DNA of 64,000 bases from Streptomyces niveus (GCF_001723055.1 NZ_MDCR01000076.1:1-64000), one strand, 5' to 3'; shown: positions 1-9,981, numbered from the stretch's first letter. The notes: a model not told the origin generated them from the sequence alone. Translations and numbers: made by a program.

Positions 1-3000
1 CCGCGGCCCTGAGCCGGGCGCTGACCGCACTGACCGACCGGCACGAGACCCTGCGCACCCGCTACCCCGAGCGCGACGGCGTCCCCTACCAGGACATCAC
101 CCCGCCCGGCAGCCCCGTGCCCGTCCCCGTGACGGACCTGACCGGGGTGCCCGAGCCCGACGTACGGCGTTTCGTTCTCGGCCTCGCCCAGGAGCCCTTC
201 GACCTGGCGCGCGGCCCCGTGCTGCGCGCCAACCTGGTCCGCACCGGGGAGCGGGAGCACATCCTCGTCCTGGCGCTGCACCACATCGCCAGCGACGGCT
301 GGTCCATGCCGATCCTCGTGGGCGAACTGCTGCATCTCTACGAGGCCGAGACCACGGGCCGGCCGGCGGAGCTGCCGGCGCTGGAGGTCCAGTACGCGGA
401 CTACGCGGTGTGGCAGCGCGGCCGGATGACCGGGGCGCTGCTGGACGAGCACCTGGCGTACTGGAAGGAGCAGTTGGCGGCGCTGCCCACCCTGAACCTG
501 CCGGCCGACCGGCCGCGCCCCGCCGTCACCACCGGAGCGGGCGCGGAGACGGACCGGCTGCTCCCGCCCGCCGTACGCGACGGCCTCAACCAGCTGGCCC
601 GCGCCGAGCACGTCACGCTGCTCACCGTGACCCTGGCGGCGTTCGGCGCGCTGCTCGACCGCTGGACCGGGCAGGAGGACCTGGTCGTCGGATCGGTCTT
701 CTCCGGCCGTGAGCGCCGCGAGGTCGAGCCGCTCATCGGCTTCTTCGCCAACACTGTCGTGCTGCGCTGCGACACCTCCGGCGACCCCACCTTCCTCGAA
801 CTGCTCAAGCGGACCAGCGACCGCGTCATGGGCGCCCACCTCCACCAGAGCCTGCCCTTCGGGCGGTTGGTGGAGGAACTGGCCCCCGAGCGCGACCCCA
901 GCCGCAACCCCCTCTTCCAGACCTCCTTCACCCTCCAGCACTCCGGAGTGGAGTCCGCGACCATCGCCGGCGTCGACGTCGGCGCGTATCCCATGGAGGG
1001 CGACACCGCCCGGTTCGACCTCGCCGTACAGCTCACGGAGATCCCCGAAGGACTCCGGCTCTGGGCCGAGTACTCCACCGATCTGTTCGACGCCGACCGT
1101 GTCGAACGGCTCCTCGGGCACTACGCGGCCGTCCTGGAGGCCGTCGTCGCCGACCCCGGCCTGCGGGTGAGCGAACTGCCCCTGCTCACCGCGGCCGAGC
1201 AGCGGAAGCTGGTCGAGTCCAGCGGCAACCCCGGTCCCGTGCCGGAGGGCTGTCTGCACGAGATGTTCGAGGCAGTGGTGGACCGCGCGCCCGACGCGCC
1301 CGCCACCTCCTACCTGGGAGAGCACCTCAGCTACCGGCAGCTGGAGGAGCGGGCCAACCAGCTCGCCCGGGCGCTCCACGAAGCGGGGGTCGGCCCGGAG
1401 ACGGTGGTGGCTGTGCTGCTGCGGCGGGGCCCCCAACTGCCCACGGCGTTCCTCGGGATCCACAAGGCGGGCGGCGCGTATCTGCCGCTCGACCCCGACC
1501 ACCCGGCGGAGCGCTGGGCCACCGTGCTCACCGAGGCGCGCTGCACGGTCGTGGTGACCACCGAAGACCTCGCGGGGGAGCTGCCCGCCGGGGTCACCGC
1601 GCTCCGCGTCGACGACCCGACCCTCAAGGAACGGCCCGTCGAGCGCCCCCACTTCGGGGTCCGCCCGGAGAACCTCGCCTATCTGATCTTCACCTCGGGC
1701 TCCACCGGCAAGCCCAAGGGCGTCCAGGTCGAGCACCGCTCCGTCGTCAACTTCACCCGCGCCTCCATCGACATGTTCCGGCTGGGCGAGGGCGACCGCG
1801 TCCTGCAATTCGCCAATCCCGCCTACGACGTCTCCCTCTTCGACTTCTTCAGCTCGCTGTGCGCCGGTGCGCAACTGGTGCACGCCCCCACCGACGTGCT
1901 GTGGGACACCGAGAAGCTGACCCGCCTCATGCGGGAGGAGCGGGTCACCGTCACCGACCTGCCGCCCGCCGTGCTCGGCCAGCTCGACGAGCGGCTCTTC
2001 CCCGACCTGCGGGCCCTGTTCGTCGGCCTGGAGGCGTTCCCCGGCGAACTGGTCAACCGCTGGAACACCGAGGGCCGCGAGTTCCACAACGGGTACGGCC
2101 CCACCGAGGCCACCATCGCCTGCATCGACTACCGGTGCCCCGACGGCCCGTACGACACCATGCCGCCGATCGGCACGCCGATGGCCAACTACACGGCGCA
2201 CGTGCTGGACCGCTACGGCAACGCGGTGCCCGACGGGGTGCCCGGCGAACTGTTCGTCGGCGGCGTGGGCGTGGCCCGCGGCTACGCCCACCGTCCCGGG
2301 GCCACCGCCGAGCGCTTCCTGCCCGACCCCTTCGGCCCGCCGGGGGCGCGGCTCTACCGGACAGGTGACCTCGTCGTACGCGCCCCGGACGGGAACCTCA
2401 CCTTCCTCGGCCGCGCGGACAACCAGATCAAGATCCGGGGCCTGCGTATCGAGCCCGGCGAGATCGAGCACGCCGTCGAGTCCCACCCGGCCGTCACCGA
2501 ATCGGTCGTCGTCGCCCGCGGCGACGGCACCGCCGCACGGCTGGTGTGCTACTACGCCACGACCGACACGGCGGCGGACGGCGCGGCCCTGCGCGGCCAC
2601 CTCGTCGACAAGCTGCCGGCCCATCTCGTACCGGCCGAGTTCGTCGCCCTGCCCGAGCTGCCACGGGCCGCCAGCGGCAAGCTGGACCGGGCCAGGCTGC
2701 CGGAGCCGGGCGCCCCGCTGACGTACCGGGCGGCCCCGCCCTCCACGGAGACCGAGCACAAGCTCGCCGAGATCTGGCACGAACTGCTGGACCCGGAGCT
2801 GGAGATCGACATCCACGCGAGCTTCTTCGCGGTCGGCGGCAACTCGCTCAAGGTCACCCAACTCGCCTCCCGCATCCGCGCGGCCTTCGGCGTCGAGCTG
2901 GAACTGCGCCAGCTCTTCGTACGCTCCACCATCGCCCAACTGGCCGAGCTGATCGAGGCCGACGAACTCGCGGGCGTCTCCGACGACGAACTGGACTCCC

Positions 3001-3029
3001 TGCTCGACCAGTTGGAGGAGACGACGTGA
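1..3029 (+). CDS. NRPS module C-A-T (5' partial)
   Basis: A non-ribosomal peptide synthetase elongation module that adds one amino acid to a carrier-bound chain. The reading frame is open from base 3 at the left edge, and its first residues already contain the condensation-domain motif RHETLRTRY, so at least about 50 residues, and possibly whole modules, lie outside the window. Visible order: condensation domain with intact HHIASDGW (about 270-300), adenylation domain with FTSGSTGKPKG (about 1690-1725), GYGPTEAT and NGYGP signatures, and a carrier domain with FFAVGGNSLK near 2825-2850. There is no epimerase or thioesterase. My reading of the substrate pocket is D-V-F-D-F-G-G-I-A-K, which I do not recognise. 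The stop overlaps the next start (GTGA), so it is translationally coupled to the dehydrogenases. Domain calls are firm; the substrate is open. Confidence 0.95.
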   Translation, partial: AALSRALTALTDRHETLRTRYPERDGVPYQDITPPGSPVPVPVTDLTGVPEPDVRRFVLGLAQEPFDLARGPVLRANLVRTGEREHILVLALHHIASDGWSMPILVGELLHLYEAETTGRPAELPALEVQYADYAVWQRGRMTGALLDEHLAYWKEQLAALPTLNLPADRPRPAVTTGAGAETDRLLPPAVRDGLNQLARAEHVTLLTVTLAAFGALLDRWTGQEDLVVGSVFSGRERREVEPLIGFFANTVVLRCDTSGDPTFLELLKRTSDRVMGAHLHQSLPFGRLVEELAPERDPSRNPLFQTSFTLQHSGVESATIAGVDVGAYPMEGDTARFDLAVQLTEIPEGLRLWAEYSTDLFDADRVERLLGHYAAVLEAVVADPGLRVSELPLLTAAEQRKLVESSGNPGPVPEGCLHEMFEAVVDRAPDAPATSYLGEHLSYRQLEERANQLARALHEAGVGPETVVAVLLRRGPQLPTAFLGIHKAGGAYLPLDPDHPAERWATVLTEARCTVVVTTEDLAGELPAGVTALRVDDPTLKERPVERPHFGVRPENLAYLIFTSGSTGKPKGVQVEHRSVVNFTRASIDMFRLGEGDRVLQFANPAYDVSLFDFFSSLCAGAQLVHAPTDVLWDTEKLTRLMREERVTVTDLPPAVLGQLDERLFPDLRALFVGLEAFPGELVNRWNTEGREFHNGYGPTEATIACIDYRCPDGPYDTMPPIGTPMANYTAHVLDRYGNAVPDGVPGELFVGGVGVARGYAHRPGATAERFLPDPFGPPGARLYRTGDLVVRAPDGNLTFLGRADNQIKIRGLRIEPGEIEHAVESHPAVTESVVVARGDGTAARLVCYYATTDTAADGAALRGHLVDKLPAHLVPAEFVALPELPRAASGKLDRARLPEPGAPLTYRAAPPSTETEHKLAEIWHELLDPELEIDIHASFFAVGGNSLKVTQLASRIRAAFGVELELRQLFVRSTIAQLAELIEADELAGVSDDELDSLLDQLEETT

Positions 3030-4183
3030 CCCAGGCCCCGCCCGTCACCGGCATCGACACCTTCCGTGAAGAGGTGCACGCCTTCTTCGCCGGCGACACC
3101 GTCCGCCGCACCCTCGCCGAGGTGGCGGCCCACGCGCCCGGCGAGGAGGCCGCCGGACTGGAGGTCTACCGCGCCCTCGGGGAGCGCGGCTGGCTGGCCG
3201 CCGACTGGCCCCGGGAGTACGGCGGGCTCGGCCTGAGCCCCCGCGAAGCCGCCGTCGTCACCGAGGAGATGACGCTGGCCGGGGTCCCCGACGACGTACA
3301 CGTACTCAGCATCGACATCGTCGGCAAATTCCTCCTCCTCGCCGGTACGGAGCGCCAGAAGAAGCAGCACCTGCCCGCGCTCGCCCGAGGCGAGCGGGCC
3401 GCCAGCGTGCTCTTCACCGAACCGGACGCCGGCTCCGACCTCTCCGCGCTGCGCACCAGGGCGGAGGCGGACGGCGACGGCTGGCGCCTGTACGGGACCA
3501 AGGTCTTCAACATGAAGTCGCAGTTCGCGGATGTCGCGCTCTGCGCCGCCCGTACCAGCGACGGCGCGATCGGCATGTACGGCATCACCCTCTTCCTGCT
3601 GCCGCTGCGCTCACCGGGCGTCCATGTCGAGCCCGTCCCCAGCGTCCAGAACGACCGCTTCAACCTCGTCGTGATCGACGGCGTACGGCTCACGGAGGCG
3701 GACGTCGTCGGAGAGGTCGACGACGGCTGGCGAAGCCTGAACGACCTGCTGCAACTGGAACGCACCGGAATCGACTTCCACGGCAAGGCGCGCCGCCTGC
3801 TCGACCTGGTGATCAGACGGGCGGCCGAGACCGGACGGCTGGCCGACCCGGTCCACGGCGTCCGACTGGCGGAGCTGGACGCGCGCCTGCGCGCCAGCCA
3901 CGCGATGGCCTGGCAGATGGTCGACAATCTGGCCGCCGGTGCCCCCGACCCCGTGGCCTCGGCCATGTCCAAGTGGTACGCGGGCGAACAGTTCCGCCCC
4001 GTCCTCCAGGCCGGCCAGGAGATCGACGGCATGGGCTCCGTGCTCACCGCCTGGGACGGCGAGGCGACGGCGGACGGGGTGCTGGAGGCCAACGTGCGCC
4101 TCGGCCCGGCCCACCGGCTGGCCTCCGGAACCTCCGAGATCATGCTCTATCTGATCGCGACCAACGGACTGGGTCTGCTGTGA
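3026..4183 (+). CDS. Acyl-CoA dehydrogenase family protein, large partner
   Basis: An FAD enzyme of the acyl-CoA dehydrogenase family, 385 residues, which normally introduces an alpha,beta double bond into an acyl thioester. The GTG start at 3026 overlaps the NRPS stop. Visible features are FTEPDAGSD followed by the GTKVFN segment of the central beta domain, and a C-terminal helix ending ASGTSEIM. At the place where classical medium-chain enzymes carry a catalytic Glu (YEGT), this one has Ser (ASGT), as in many bacterial enzymes that work as two-gene heteromers. It overlaps the next dehydrogenase gene by 4 bp, so a heteromeric pair is likely. In lipopeptide clusters such as friulimicin, related enzymes unsaturate the lipid tail; that role here is inference. 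Oxidation of a carrier-bound aminoacyl group is the alternative. Confidence 0.9.
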   Translation: MTQAPPVTGIDTFREEVHAFFAGDTVRRTLAEVAAHAPGEEAAGLEVYRALGERGWLAADWPREYGGLGLSPREAAVVTEEMTLAGVPDDVHVLSIDIVGKFLLLAGTERQKKQHLPALARGERAASVLFTEPDAGSDLSALRTRAEADGDGWRLYGTKVFNMKSQFADVALCAARTSDGAIGMYGITLFLLPLRSPGVHVEPVPSVQNDRFNLVVIDGVRLTEADVVGEVDDGWRSLNDLLQLERTGIDFHGKARRLLDLVIRRAAETGRLADPVHGVRLAELDARLRASHAMAWQMVDNLAAGAPDPVASAMSKWYAGEQFRPVLQAGQEIDGMGSVLTAWDGEATADGVLEANVRLGPAHRLASGTSEIMLYLIATNGLGLL

Positions 4184-5262
4184 GCCTCACCGAACTCTTC
4201 GACGACGAGCTGATCCCCGTCCTGCGCCGCCTCGGTGACCGCCCCAAGGGCGCCGGGCAGGAAGCACCCAGCGAGGCGGACACCGCCGCCCGGGAGCTGG
4301 TCTGGGCCACCCTCGCGGACCTCGGCGAACTGCGCGCGCTGCTGCCCGTACGGCTCGGCGGACCCGTCGACGCACTGGCCCGCCTCGTGGCGACCGCCGA
4401 GGTGATGGGCCCGGCGCTGTTCCAGAGTCCCTTCCAGGACACCGTCCTCGCGGCCGAACTGCTCGCCGCCGACGGCCGCCACGACACCCTCCTGGAGCGG
4501 ATCGCGGAAGGGACGCGCACCGTCGCGGTCGCCGTCCGCGAACACGGCACCGACGAACCGTCCCGCCCGGCGCCCCTGACGACGCACGACGGCCGCGTCA
4601 GCGGCACCCGACGGTTCGTCGCCTTCGCGCCCGACGTCGACCTGCTGCTCGTCGCCGGTGACCACGAGCACGCGCTGGTGGCGGCCGGGGCCCCGGGCCT
4701 GACCCTGCGGCGGCACGACGACATCGGCCGCGGCGACCTCCACCGGGTCACGCTGGAGCGCGCGGAGCCCGTCCCGGACGGCCTGCTGCCCCACGGCCCT
4801 TCGTACGGGCGCGCCCTGGCCCGCGCCCGGATCGTCCAGGCGGGCTATCTCACCGGACTGGTGCACGGAGCACTGGAGTTGACCGTCGAACGGGTCAAGA
4901 GCCGCAGCGCCTTCGGCCGGCCGCTCGCCCAGCACCAGGCACTCGCCCACCGGCTTGCCGCCGCGGCGGCCGAGGCCACGGTCGTACGGAGCTTCGTACG
5001 GTCCGTCGCGCGGGACGGGGACGCCGGACAGGACATCGGATCCACCGCCGCCCAGGCCCTGTTCCTCGCCGCCGACCTGGCGCGGGACGTGACGGCCGAG
5101 GCCGTCCATCTGCACGGCGCCGCCGGACTGACGGAGGAACAGGACATCTCCGTGTTCCACCGCCGCGCCGCCGTCGACACGCTGACACTCGGCAGCCCGA
5201 CGGCGCTGCGGCGCGAGGTCGCCGCCCTGCTGGCCGCCCGCCACCACGTCCTGGGGGACTGA
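4180..5262 (+). CDS. Acyl-CoA dehydrogenase family protein, small partner
   Basis: The second acyl-CoA dehydrogenase-like protein, 360 residues. The GTG at 4180 overlaps the previous stop by 4 bp. The N-terminal half is divergent. The C-terminal half is recognisable by VKSRSAFGRPLAQHQALAH and by HLHGAAGLTEEQD, the counterpart of the QLHGGxGFTxE motif. Adjacent divergent pairs like this (FadE26/FadE27 style) are known to form alpha2beta2 complexes in which only one partner carries a full flavin site. The N-terminal FAD loop motif seen in the first protein (FTEPDAGSD) is absent here, which supports an accessory or half-site role. It probably acts with the preceding protein on the lipid chain or on a carrier-bound intermediate. 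Confidence 0.85.
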   Translation: MSLTELFDDELIPVLRRLGDRPKGAGQEAPSEADTAARELVWATLADLGELRALLPVRLGGPVDALARLVATAEVMGPALFQSPFQDTVLAAELLAADGRHDTLLERIAEGTRTVAVAVREHGTDEPSRPAPLTTHDGRVSGTRRFVAFAPDVDLLLVAGDHEHALVAAGAPGLTLRRHDDIGRGDLHRVTLERAEPVPDGLLPHGPSYGRALARARIVQAGYLTGLVHGALELTVERVKSRSAFGRPLAQHQALAHRLAAAAAEATVVRSFVRSVARDGDAGQDIGSTAAQALFLAADLARDVTAEAVHLHGAAGLTEEQDISVFHRRAAVDTLTLGSPTALRREVAALLAARHHVLGD

Positions 5263-5266
5263 CACG

Positions 5267-6607
5267 ATGGCCGAACGACTCACCACGGATCCGCTGCCCC
5301 TGCTACGGGACCTCATCCGGATCGACACCACCAATCCGCCGGGCAACGAGCGCGCCTGCGTCGAGTACCTCACGGCGCGGCTCGCCCACCGCGACGAGCT
5401 GAACGTCAAGGTCCTGGCCCGCACCCCGGACCGGGCCAACCTCATCGTCCGCTTCCCCGGACGGGGCGTCGCGCCACCGCTGCTGCTGCACGGCCACAGC
5501 GATGTCGTCCCCGTCACAGGGCAGCGGTGGCAGCACCCGCCGTTCGCCGCCGAACTGATCGACGGCGAGGTGTGGGGCCGCGGCGCCGTCGACATGAAGG
5601 GCGGCCTGTCGATGATGCTGACCGCCCTCACCCGGCTCCACGAGTCCGGTCAACGACCCGCCGGGGACGTCGTCCTGGCCGTGGTCGCCGACGAGGAACA
5701 CGGCAGCATCAACGGCGCCCGCTGGCTGACCGCCGAACACCCCGAGCTGTTCAGCGGTATCCGCTACGGCATCGGTGAGGAGGGCGGCGCCGGGCTCGAC
5801 CTGGCGGGCCTGCGCATCCACCCCGTCGTCGTCGCCGAGAAGCGCGCCTGCTGGTACCGGGCCACCGTGCGCGGCCCCGGCGGGCACGCCTCCCGCCTCT
5901 CCCCGCCCGGCATGGCCGCCGGACAGCTCGGCACGCTGCTCACCCGGCTCTCCGGCGCGCGGCTCCCGCGCCATCTCGGGCCCGCCGCCCGGCGGATGCT
6001 GACCGACGTCGCCCAGGCTCTCCCCGAGGAACTGGCCACCGCCGTACGCGCCCTGCGCGACGACCCCACCGACGCGCCTCCCACCGGGCTCCCGCAGGCG
6101 GCGGCACTCCAGCTCGACTCGGTCCTGCGGCACACCGTGAACCCCACCGTGATCCGCGCCGGCGACAAGATCAACGTCCTGCCGGGCGAGGCGAGCGCCG
6201 AGCTGGACGGCCGCATCCTGCCCGGTGACCACACCAGGGAGGAGTTCGAGGCGGAGATCCGTGCCCTGATCGGCCCCGACGCCGAACTGGACCTGCTGGT
6301 CCAAGGACTTGCGGTACGTCAGGACCGCATCGCCGAGCCGATGTTCGGCGGCTTCTACGACCTGCTGACGGAGCTGACCAGCAAGGCCGACCCCGGCGCC
6401 GTACCGCTGCCGATGGTGACACCGGCCGCCACGGACGCCGGATTCTTCGCCGGTCTCGGCATCCGCTGCTACGGCTGGCTGCCGATGAACCTGCCCGCCG
6501 GGGCCGAGCACCGCACCCTCCTGCACACGGCCGACGAGCGGATCCCCGTCGAGGCCCTGGAGTTCGGCACGTCGCTTCTGACCGAGTTGCTGCGCGACTA
6601 CCGCTGA
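5267..6607 (+). CDS. M20 family (ArgE/DapE-type) amidohydrolase
   Basis: A 446-residue zinc-dependent M20 metallopeptidase/deacylase. Metal-site motifs are visible in order: LLHGHSDVVPV near residue 75, WGRGAVDMKGG near 108, DEEHGS (the general-base Glu pair) near 145, and a C-terminal EHRTLLHTADE carrying the last histidine. The ATG lies 4 nt after the previous stop, so it belongs to the dehydrogenase transcription unit. Family members hydrolyse N-acyl amino acids or dipeptides. Within this cluster it could free an N-acylated building block, trim a precursor, or give self-protection by cleaving the product. The sequence does not choose among these. There is no signal peptide, so it is cytoplasmic. 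Confidence 0.88.
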   Translation: MAERLTTDPLPLLRDLIRIDTTNPPGNERACVEYLTARLAHRDELNVKVLARTPDRANLIVRFPGRGVAPPLLLHGHSDVVPVTGQRWQHPPFAAELIDGEVWGRGAVDMKGGLSMMLTALTRLHESGQRPAGDVVLAVVADEEHGSINGARWLTAEHPELFSGIRYGIGEEGGAGLDLAGLRIHPVVVAEKRACWYRATVRGPGGHASRLSPPGMAAGQLGTLLTRLSGARLPRHLGPAARRMLTDVAQALPEELATAVRALRDDPTDAPPTGLPQAAALQLDSVLRHTVNPTVIRAGDKINVLPGEASAELDGRILPGDHTREEFEAEIRALIGPDAELDLLVQGLAVRQDRIAEPMFGGFYDLLTELTSKADPGAVPLPMVTPAATDAGFFAGLGIRCYGWLPMNLPAGAEHRTLLHTADERIPVEALEFGTSLLTELLRDYR

Positions 6608-6618
6608 GCGAGGACACC

Positions 6619-8244
6619 ATGACCGAAGACCTGTACGTCCTGCCCGCCTCGTACGGCCAGCAGCGGCTCTGGCTGCTGGAGCAGATCGACCCCGACACCC
6701 CGCTGTACAACGAAGCGGTCGGGCTCCGGCTGCGCGGCGCCCTCGACACGGCGGCGCTGACCGCCGCGATGAGCGAGGTGGTGGCCCGGCACGAGGTGCT
6801 GCGCAGCGTCCTGGAACTGGAGGGCGCCGAGGTCGTACAGGTGGTGCGGGAGGCGGAGCCGCTGGCGCTGCCCGTGCACGAGGCGGACAGTCACGAACTG
6901 GCCCTGGCACAGGCGCGCGAACTGGCCGCCGTGCCCTTCGACCTGGGCCGGGGGCCCCTCGTACGGTGCCGGCTGACACGTACCGGGCCCGACGACCACC
7001 TCTTCACCGTCGTCGTGCACCACGCGGTCGCCGACGGATGGTCGCTGGGCGTGCTCCTGGCGGAGCTGACCGCGCTCTACACCGAGGCGGTGCGGGGTAC
7101 GGACCTGTCCACCGTCCTGCCCGAACTCGCCGTCCAGTACGCCGACTTCGCCGCCTGGCAGAAGGAACGCCTCGACACGGGAGAGCTGGACGGTCAGCTC
7201 GACCACTGGCGTGAGCGACTGGCCGGTGTCGCACAGCCGGCCCTGCCCACCGACCGCGTCCCGCCCGCCGCGCCCGAGCGCGGCACCGTACAGGCACCGC
7301 TGCGGCTGCCCGCCGCGATGGTGCGCCAACTGCGCGCGGTCGCCGGCGACACCGGCGACGTCACGCCGTTCATGGTGGCCCTGGCGGCGTACGCGGTGGT
7401 GCTCGCCCGCTGGACCAGGAGCCCCGACGTGGTGGTCGGCCTGCCGTTCGCGGGGCGCGGCCAGGAGGAACTGGAGTCCCTGGTCGGGTTCTTCGTCAAC
7501 ACCGTCCCCGTACGCGTGGACCTCTCGGCGGATCCGGAGTTCACCGCTGTGCTGGGGCAGGTGCGCGCCCGGTGCGTGGACGCGTACGGGAACGCCGACG
7601 TGCCCTTCGAGTTGCTGGTGGAGACGCTCAAACTGCCCCGGCGCAGCGGTCGTACGCCCCTGACCCAGACGATGCTCGCCGTCAACAACACCTGGCTGCC
7701 GGACCGGGCGGAGGCGGCGGGAGTCACCATCGAGCCGACCACACTCCTCCAGGAGCGCGCCCACTTCGAGATCACCGTCGACCTGGACGGCGACGGGGAC
7801 GAACTGACCGGCGCCGTCGTGCTCCAGGCCGACCTCTTCACGCAGGAGACTGCCGACCTGCTGGCCCGCTCGGTCACCGCGGTCCTGCGGGGGGCCGCCA
7901 TGGCACCCGGCATCAAGGTCTCCGCGCTGCCCTGCCCGTTGGCCGACGAGCGCGCAGCCGCGCGGGAGGAGGAGGCGGTGACGGAGACGGCACCGGTCAC
8001 CTCGACGCGGCCGGCCGGCCAGACGGGGACCCCTCGGTCGGCGACGGAGATCATGCTGGCCCGGCTGTGGACCGAGGTGCTGGAGCGGGACACGGTCGGG
8101 GTGCACGAGGAGTTCTACGCAGCCGGGGGGAACTCGCTGCGTGCCGTCCGTGTCGTCATGCGGGCCCGTGAGCAGGGTGTGGAACTCCCCATGGAACGCG
8201 TGCTGGGCGAGCACACCATCCGCGAACTGGCCGAACTGCTCTGA
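6619..8244 (+). CDS. NRPS condensation-carrier (C-T) protein lacking an A domain
   Basis: A 541-residue protein with a complete condensation domain (YGQQRLWLLEQI at the start, HHAVADGWS near residue 136, DFAAWQKERL) followed by a carrier domain (EEFYAAGGNSLRAV near residue 500). No adenylation domain lies between or after. The linker between the two is acidic and Thr/Pro-rich, and the protein ends soon after the carrier. It starts 11 nt after the M20 gene. The missing amino-acid loading step would have to be supplied in trans, most simply by the free-standing adenylation enzyme at 11287-12834. This is a split module. Confidence 0.93.
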   Translation: MTEDLYVLPASYGQQRLWLLEQIDPDTPLYNEAVGLRLRGALDTAALTAAMSEVVARHEVLRSVLELEGAEVVQVVREAEPLALPVHEADSHELALAQARELAAVPFDLGRGPLVRCRLTRTGPDDHLFTVVVHHAVADGWSLGVLLAELTALYTEAVRGTDLSTVLPELAVQYADFAAWQKERLDTGELDGQLDHWRERLAGVAQPALPTDRVPPAAPERGTVQAPLRLPAAMVRQLRAVAGDTGDVTPFMVALAAYAVVLARWTRSPDVVVGLPFAGRGQEELESLVGFFVNTVPVRVDLSADPEFTAVLGQVRARCVDAYGNADVPFELLVETLKLPRRSGRTPLTQTMLAVNNTWLPDRAEAAGVTIEPTTLLQERAHFEITVDLDGDGDELTGAVVLQADLFTQETADLLARSVTAVLRGAAMAPGIKVSALPCPLADERAAAREEEAVTETAPVTSTRPAGQTGTPRSATEIMLARLWTEVLERDTVGVHEEFYAAGGNSLRAVRVVMRAREQGVELPMERVLGEHTIRELAELL

Positions 8245-8284
8245 CCGTCCGGCGGTGTGAGATCGACCGTCCGGTGAGGTGAGC

Positions 8285-9541
8285 TCAGTTGAGCTTGAGC
8301 TTCCACATCGTGCGGGTGGCCACCGGCACCACGGACGCGAACAGCACGAACGGTGCCAGCCACAGCGTCTCGCGGGCGCCGATCCCGTCCACCAGGACGC
8401 CGCCGATCACCGCGCCGAACGGAATGGACCCGAAACTGATCAGCCGGTAGGTGGCGTTCATCCGCGCGTGCAGCTCGGGGGGCGTCACCTTCTGGCGCAC
8501 CGTCACCGCGATCACACTGCCCGCCGTGGACCCGCCGAAGCCGAAGAAGAAGCCGGCGGCCGACGCCAGATACACCGCCGAGTCGGGCCCGGCGAACGCC
8601 GGGAGAAGGAAGTAGGCCCAGGTGCCGAAGAACAGCGCCACCAGCAGCGCCTTCCCGTACCCGATCCGGTCGAAGAGGAACGGGATACCGAGCGCGCCAC
8701 AGATCGCGCCGACACCGCCGACCACGCCCACCATCCCGAACGCGAACTGGCTCATGCCCAGATCACGGACGAAGTAGACGACGAAGCCGACGTTCACCAG
8801 CGAGCCACCCATGTTGTAGATGGCCGCGTGGAGGGCGATGGCCCGCACCGGAGGATTACGGAAGACGGCAGAGAAGCCCTCGACCAGCTCACGGCGGAGA
8901 TTGCGCGACTCGGCCGGATCCTGCTCCTGCGCCTCTTCCCGGTGCCGCATCCGCAGCAGGGCGAGCGCGGAGACGAAATACCCCAAAGCGTTGAGGAAGA
9001 TCACGCCGGCCGCGCTGGATATCCCGGCCAGCCAGCCGCCAAGACCCGGACCCAGCGTCGCGCTCACCGCCTGATCGGTGGTGAGCTTGCTGTTGGCCGA
9101 GCCGAGCGACGCGTCGGGAACGAACCGCGGCAGATAGGACCGCGCGGCGATGTCGTAGACCACCGTCAGCGCGCCGACCAGGGTCGCGACCACGTATATC
9201 TGCACCAGCGACAGCCGGTCCAGGAGCGCGGCCACCGGGATCGTGAGCACCAGCGCCCCCCGGAGGAGGTCGGCCACGATCATCACCGGCCGCCGCGCCC
9301 TGCGCTCCTGCCACACCCCGACGAAGACCGGCAGGGCGAAGAACGGGATCGTGTAGAACGCCTCCAGCAACCCGATCTGGGTGCCGGAGGCGTTCAGGGT
9401 GCTCACCATCACCAGCGGGAGAGCGAACAGCATCATCTCCGCACCGAGCTGGGAGACGAGATCGCCACCCCAGAACAGCTGGAAGTCGCGATCGCGTACG
9501 AGGCTGCGTTCCTTGCCCGCGGGCTTGGCGGCGATGGTCAC
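8285..9541 (-). CDS. MFS transporter, EntS-like exporter family
   Basis: A 418-residue membrane protein with about 12 predicted hydrophobic helices and the RDFQLFWGGDLVSQLG start typical of the MFS_3/EntS-like group. That group includes siderophore, macrolide and peptide exporters. It overlaps the upstream VOC gene by 4 bp, so the two are coupled, and it probably shares a transcript with the hydroxylase gene before it. It converges on the C-T gene with only 40 bp between. The most likely job is export of the cluster product or self-resistance; the substrate is inferred from context only. Confidence 0.88.
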   Translation of the reverse strand: MTIAAKPAGKERSLVRDRDFQLFWGGDLVSQLGAEMMLFALPLVMVSTLNASGTQIGLLEAFYTIPFFALPVFVGVWQERRARRPVMIVADLLRGALVLTIPVAALLDRLSLVQIYVVATLVGALTVVYDIAARSYLPRFVPDASLGSANSKLTTDQAVSATLGPGLGGWLAGISSAAGVIFLNALGYFVSALALLRMRHREEAQEQDPAESRNLRRELVEGFSAVFRNPPVRAIALHAAIYNMGGSLVNVGFVVYFVRDLGMSQFAFGMVGVVGGVGAICGALGIPFLFDRIGYGKALLVALFFGTWAYFLLPAFAGPDSAVYLASAAGFFFGFGGSTAGSVIAVTVRQKVTPPELHARMNATYRLISFGSIPFGAVIGGVLVDGIGARETLWLAPFVLFASVVPVATRTMWKLKLN

Positions 9542-9981
9542 GACGGATCGGCGGCCTTCTGTTTCGACGCCTGCTCCGCCTCGTACGCCGCCTTGGCCGC
9601 CGCGTACTCCGCCGGGTTGCCCTCGATGCAGAACTCGTTGCCCGCCGGGTCGGTCATGACCACCCAGCCACGGCCGTTCGGCTTGCGGCGGTCGTCCTCG
9701 ATCTTCGCGCCGAGCGCCGTCAGCCGCTCCACCTCCTCGTCCCGCGGAAGCTCAGGGGCGAGGTCGAAGTGGATCCGGTTCTTGACCGTCTTGCCCTCCG
9801 GCACCCGCACGAACAGCAGGTCGGGATGGCCTTCCGGAGTGAGCACGCAGCTCTCGTCGTCGTCCGGCTCGTCCTCTTCGTCGATCGGCAGACCGAGAAC
9901 CTGACTCCAGAACGTCGCCACCTCCAGCGGCAGATACGGAGGGGCGCAGTCAATCGTGAGGTGCCGGATGAAGGTGGGCAC
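9538..9981 (-). CDS. VOC (glyoxalase/bleomycin-resistance-like) protein
   Basis: A 147-residue vicinal-oxygen-chelate fold protein. The second half carries NRIHFDLAP and WVVMTDPAGNEFCIE, the usual beta-strand motif with the metal-ligand Glu; the first half begins IRHLTIDC. It is of the Glyoxalase_6-like type often annotated as glyoxalase family. The C-terminal tail is Ala/Lys/Glu-rich. It sits between a hydroxylase and an exporter in one minus-strand unit. Antibiotic sequestration (self-resistance) or a small-molecule isomerase/dioxygenase role are both possible. Confidence 0.85.
   Translation of the reverse strand: MPTFIRHLTIDCAPPYLPLEVATFWSQVLGLPIDEEDEPDDDESCVLTPEGHPDLLFVRVPEGKTVKNRIHFDLAPELPRDEEVERLTALGAKIEDDRRKPNGRGWVVMTDPAGNEFCIEGNPAEYAAAKAAYEAEQASKQKAADPS

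Noticed and set aside
8245..8284. Near-direct repeat GACCGTCCGG in the short gap after the C-T gene
   Set aside because: Two 10-bp direct copies do not form a hairpin and the gap is too short to argue a function.
8279..9904. 541-codon plus-strand frame over the MFS and VOC genes
   Set aside because: The minus strand encodes an MFS protein and a VOC protein coupled by ATGA; the plus-strand product is Arg/His/Glu-rich nonsense.
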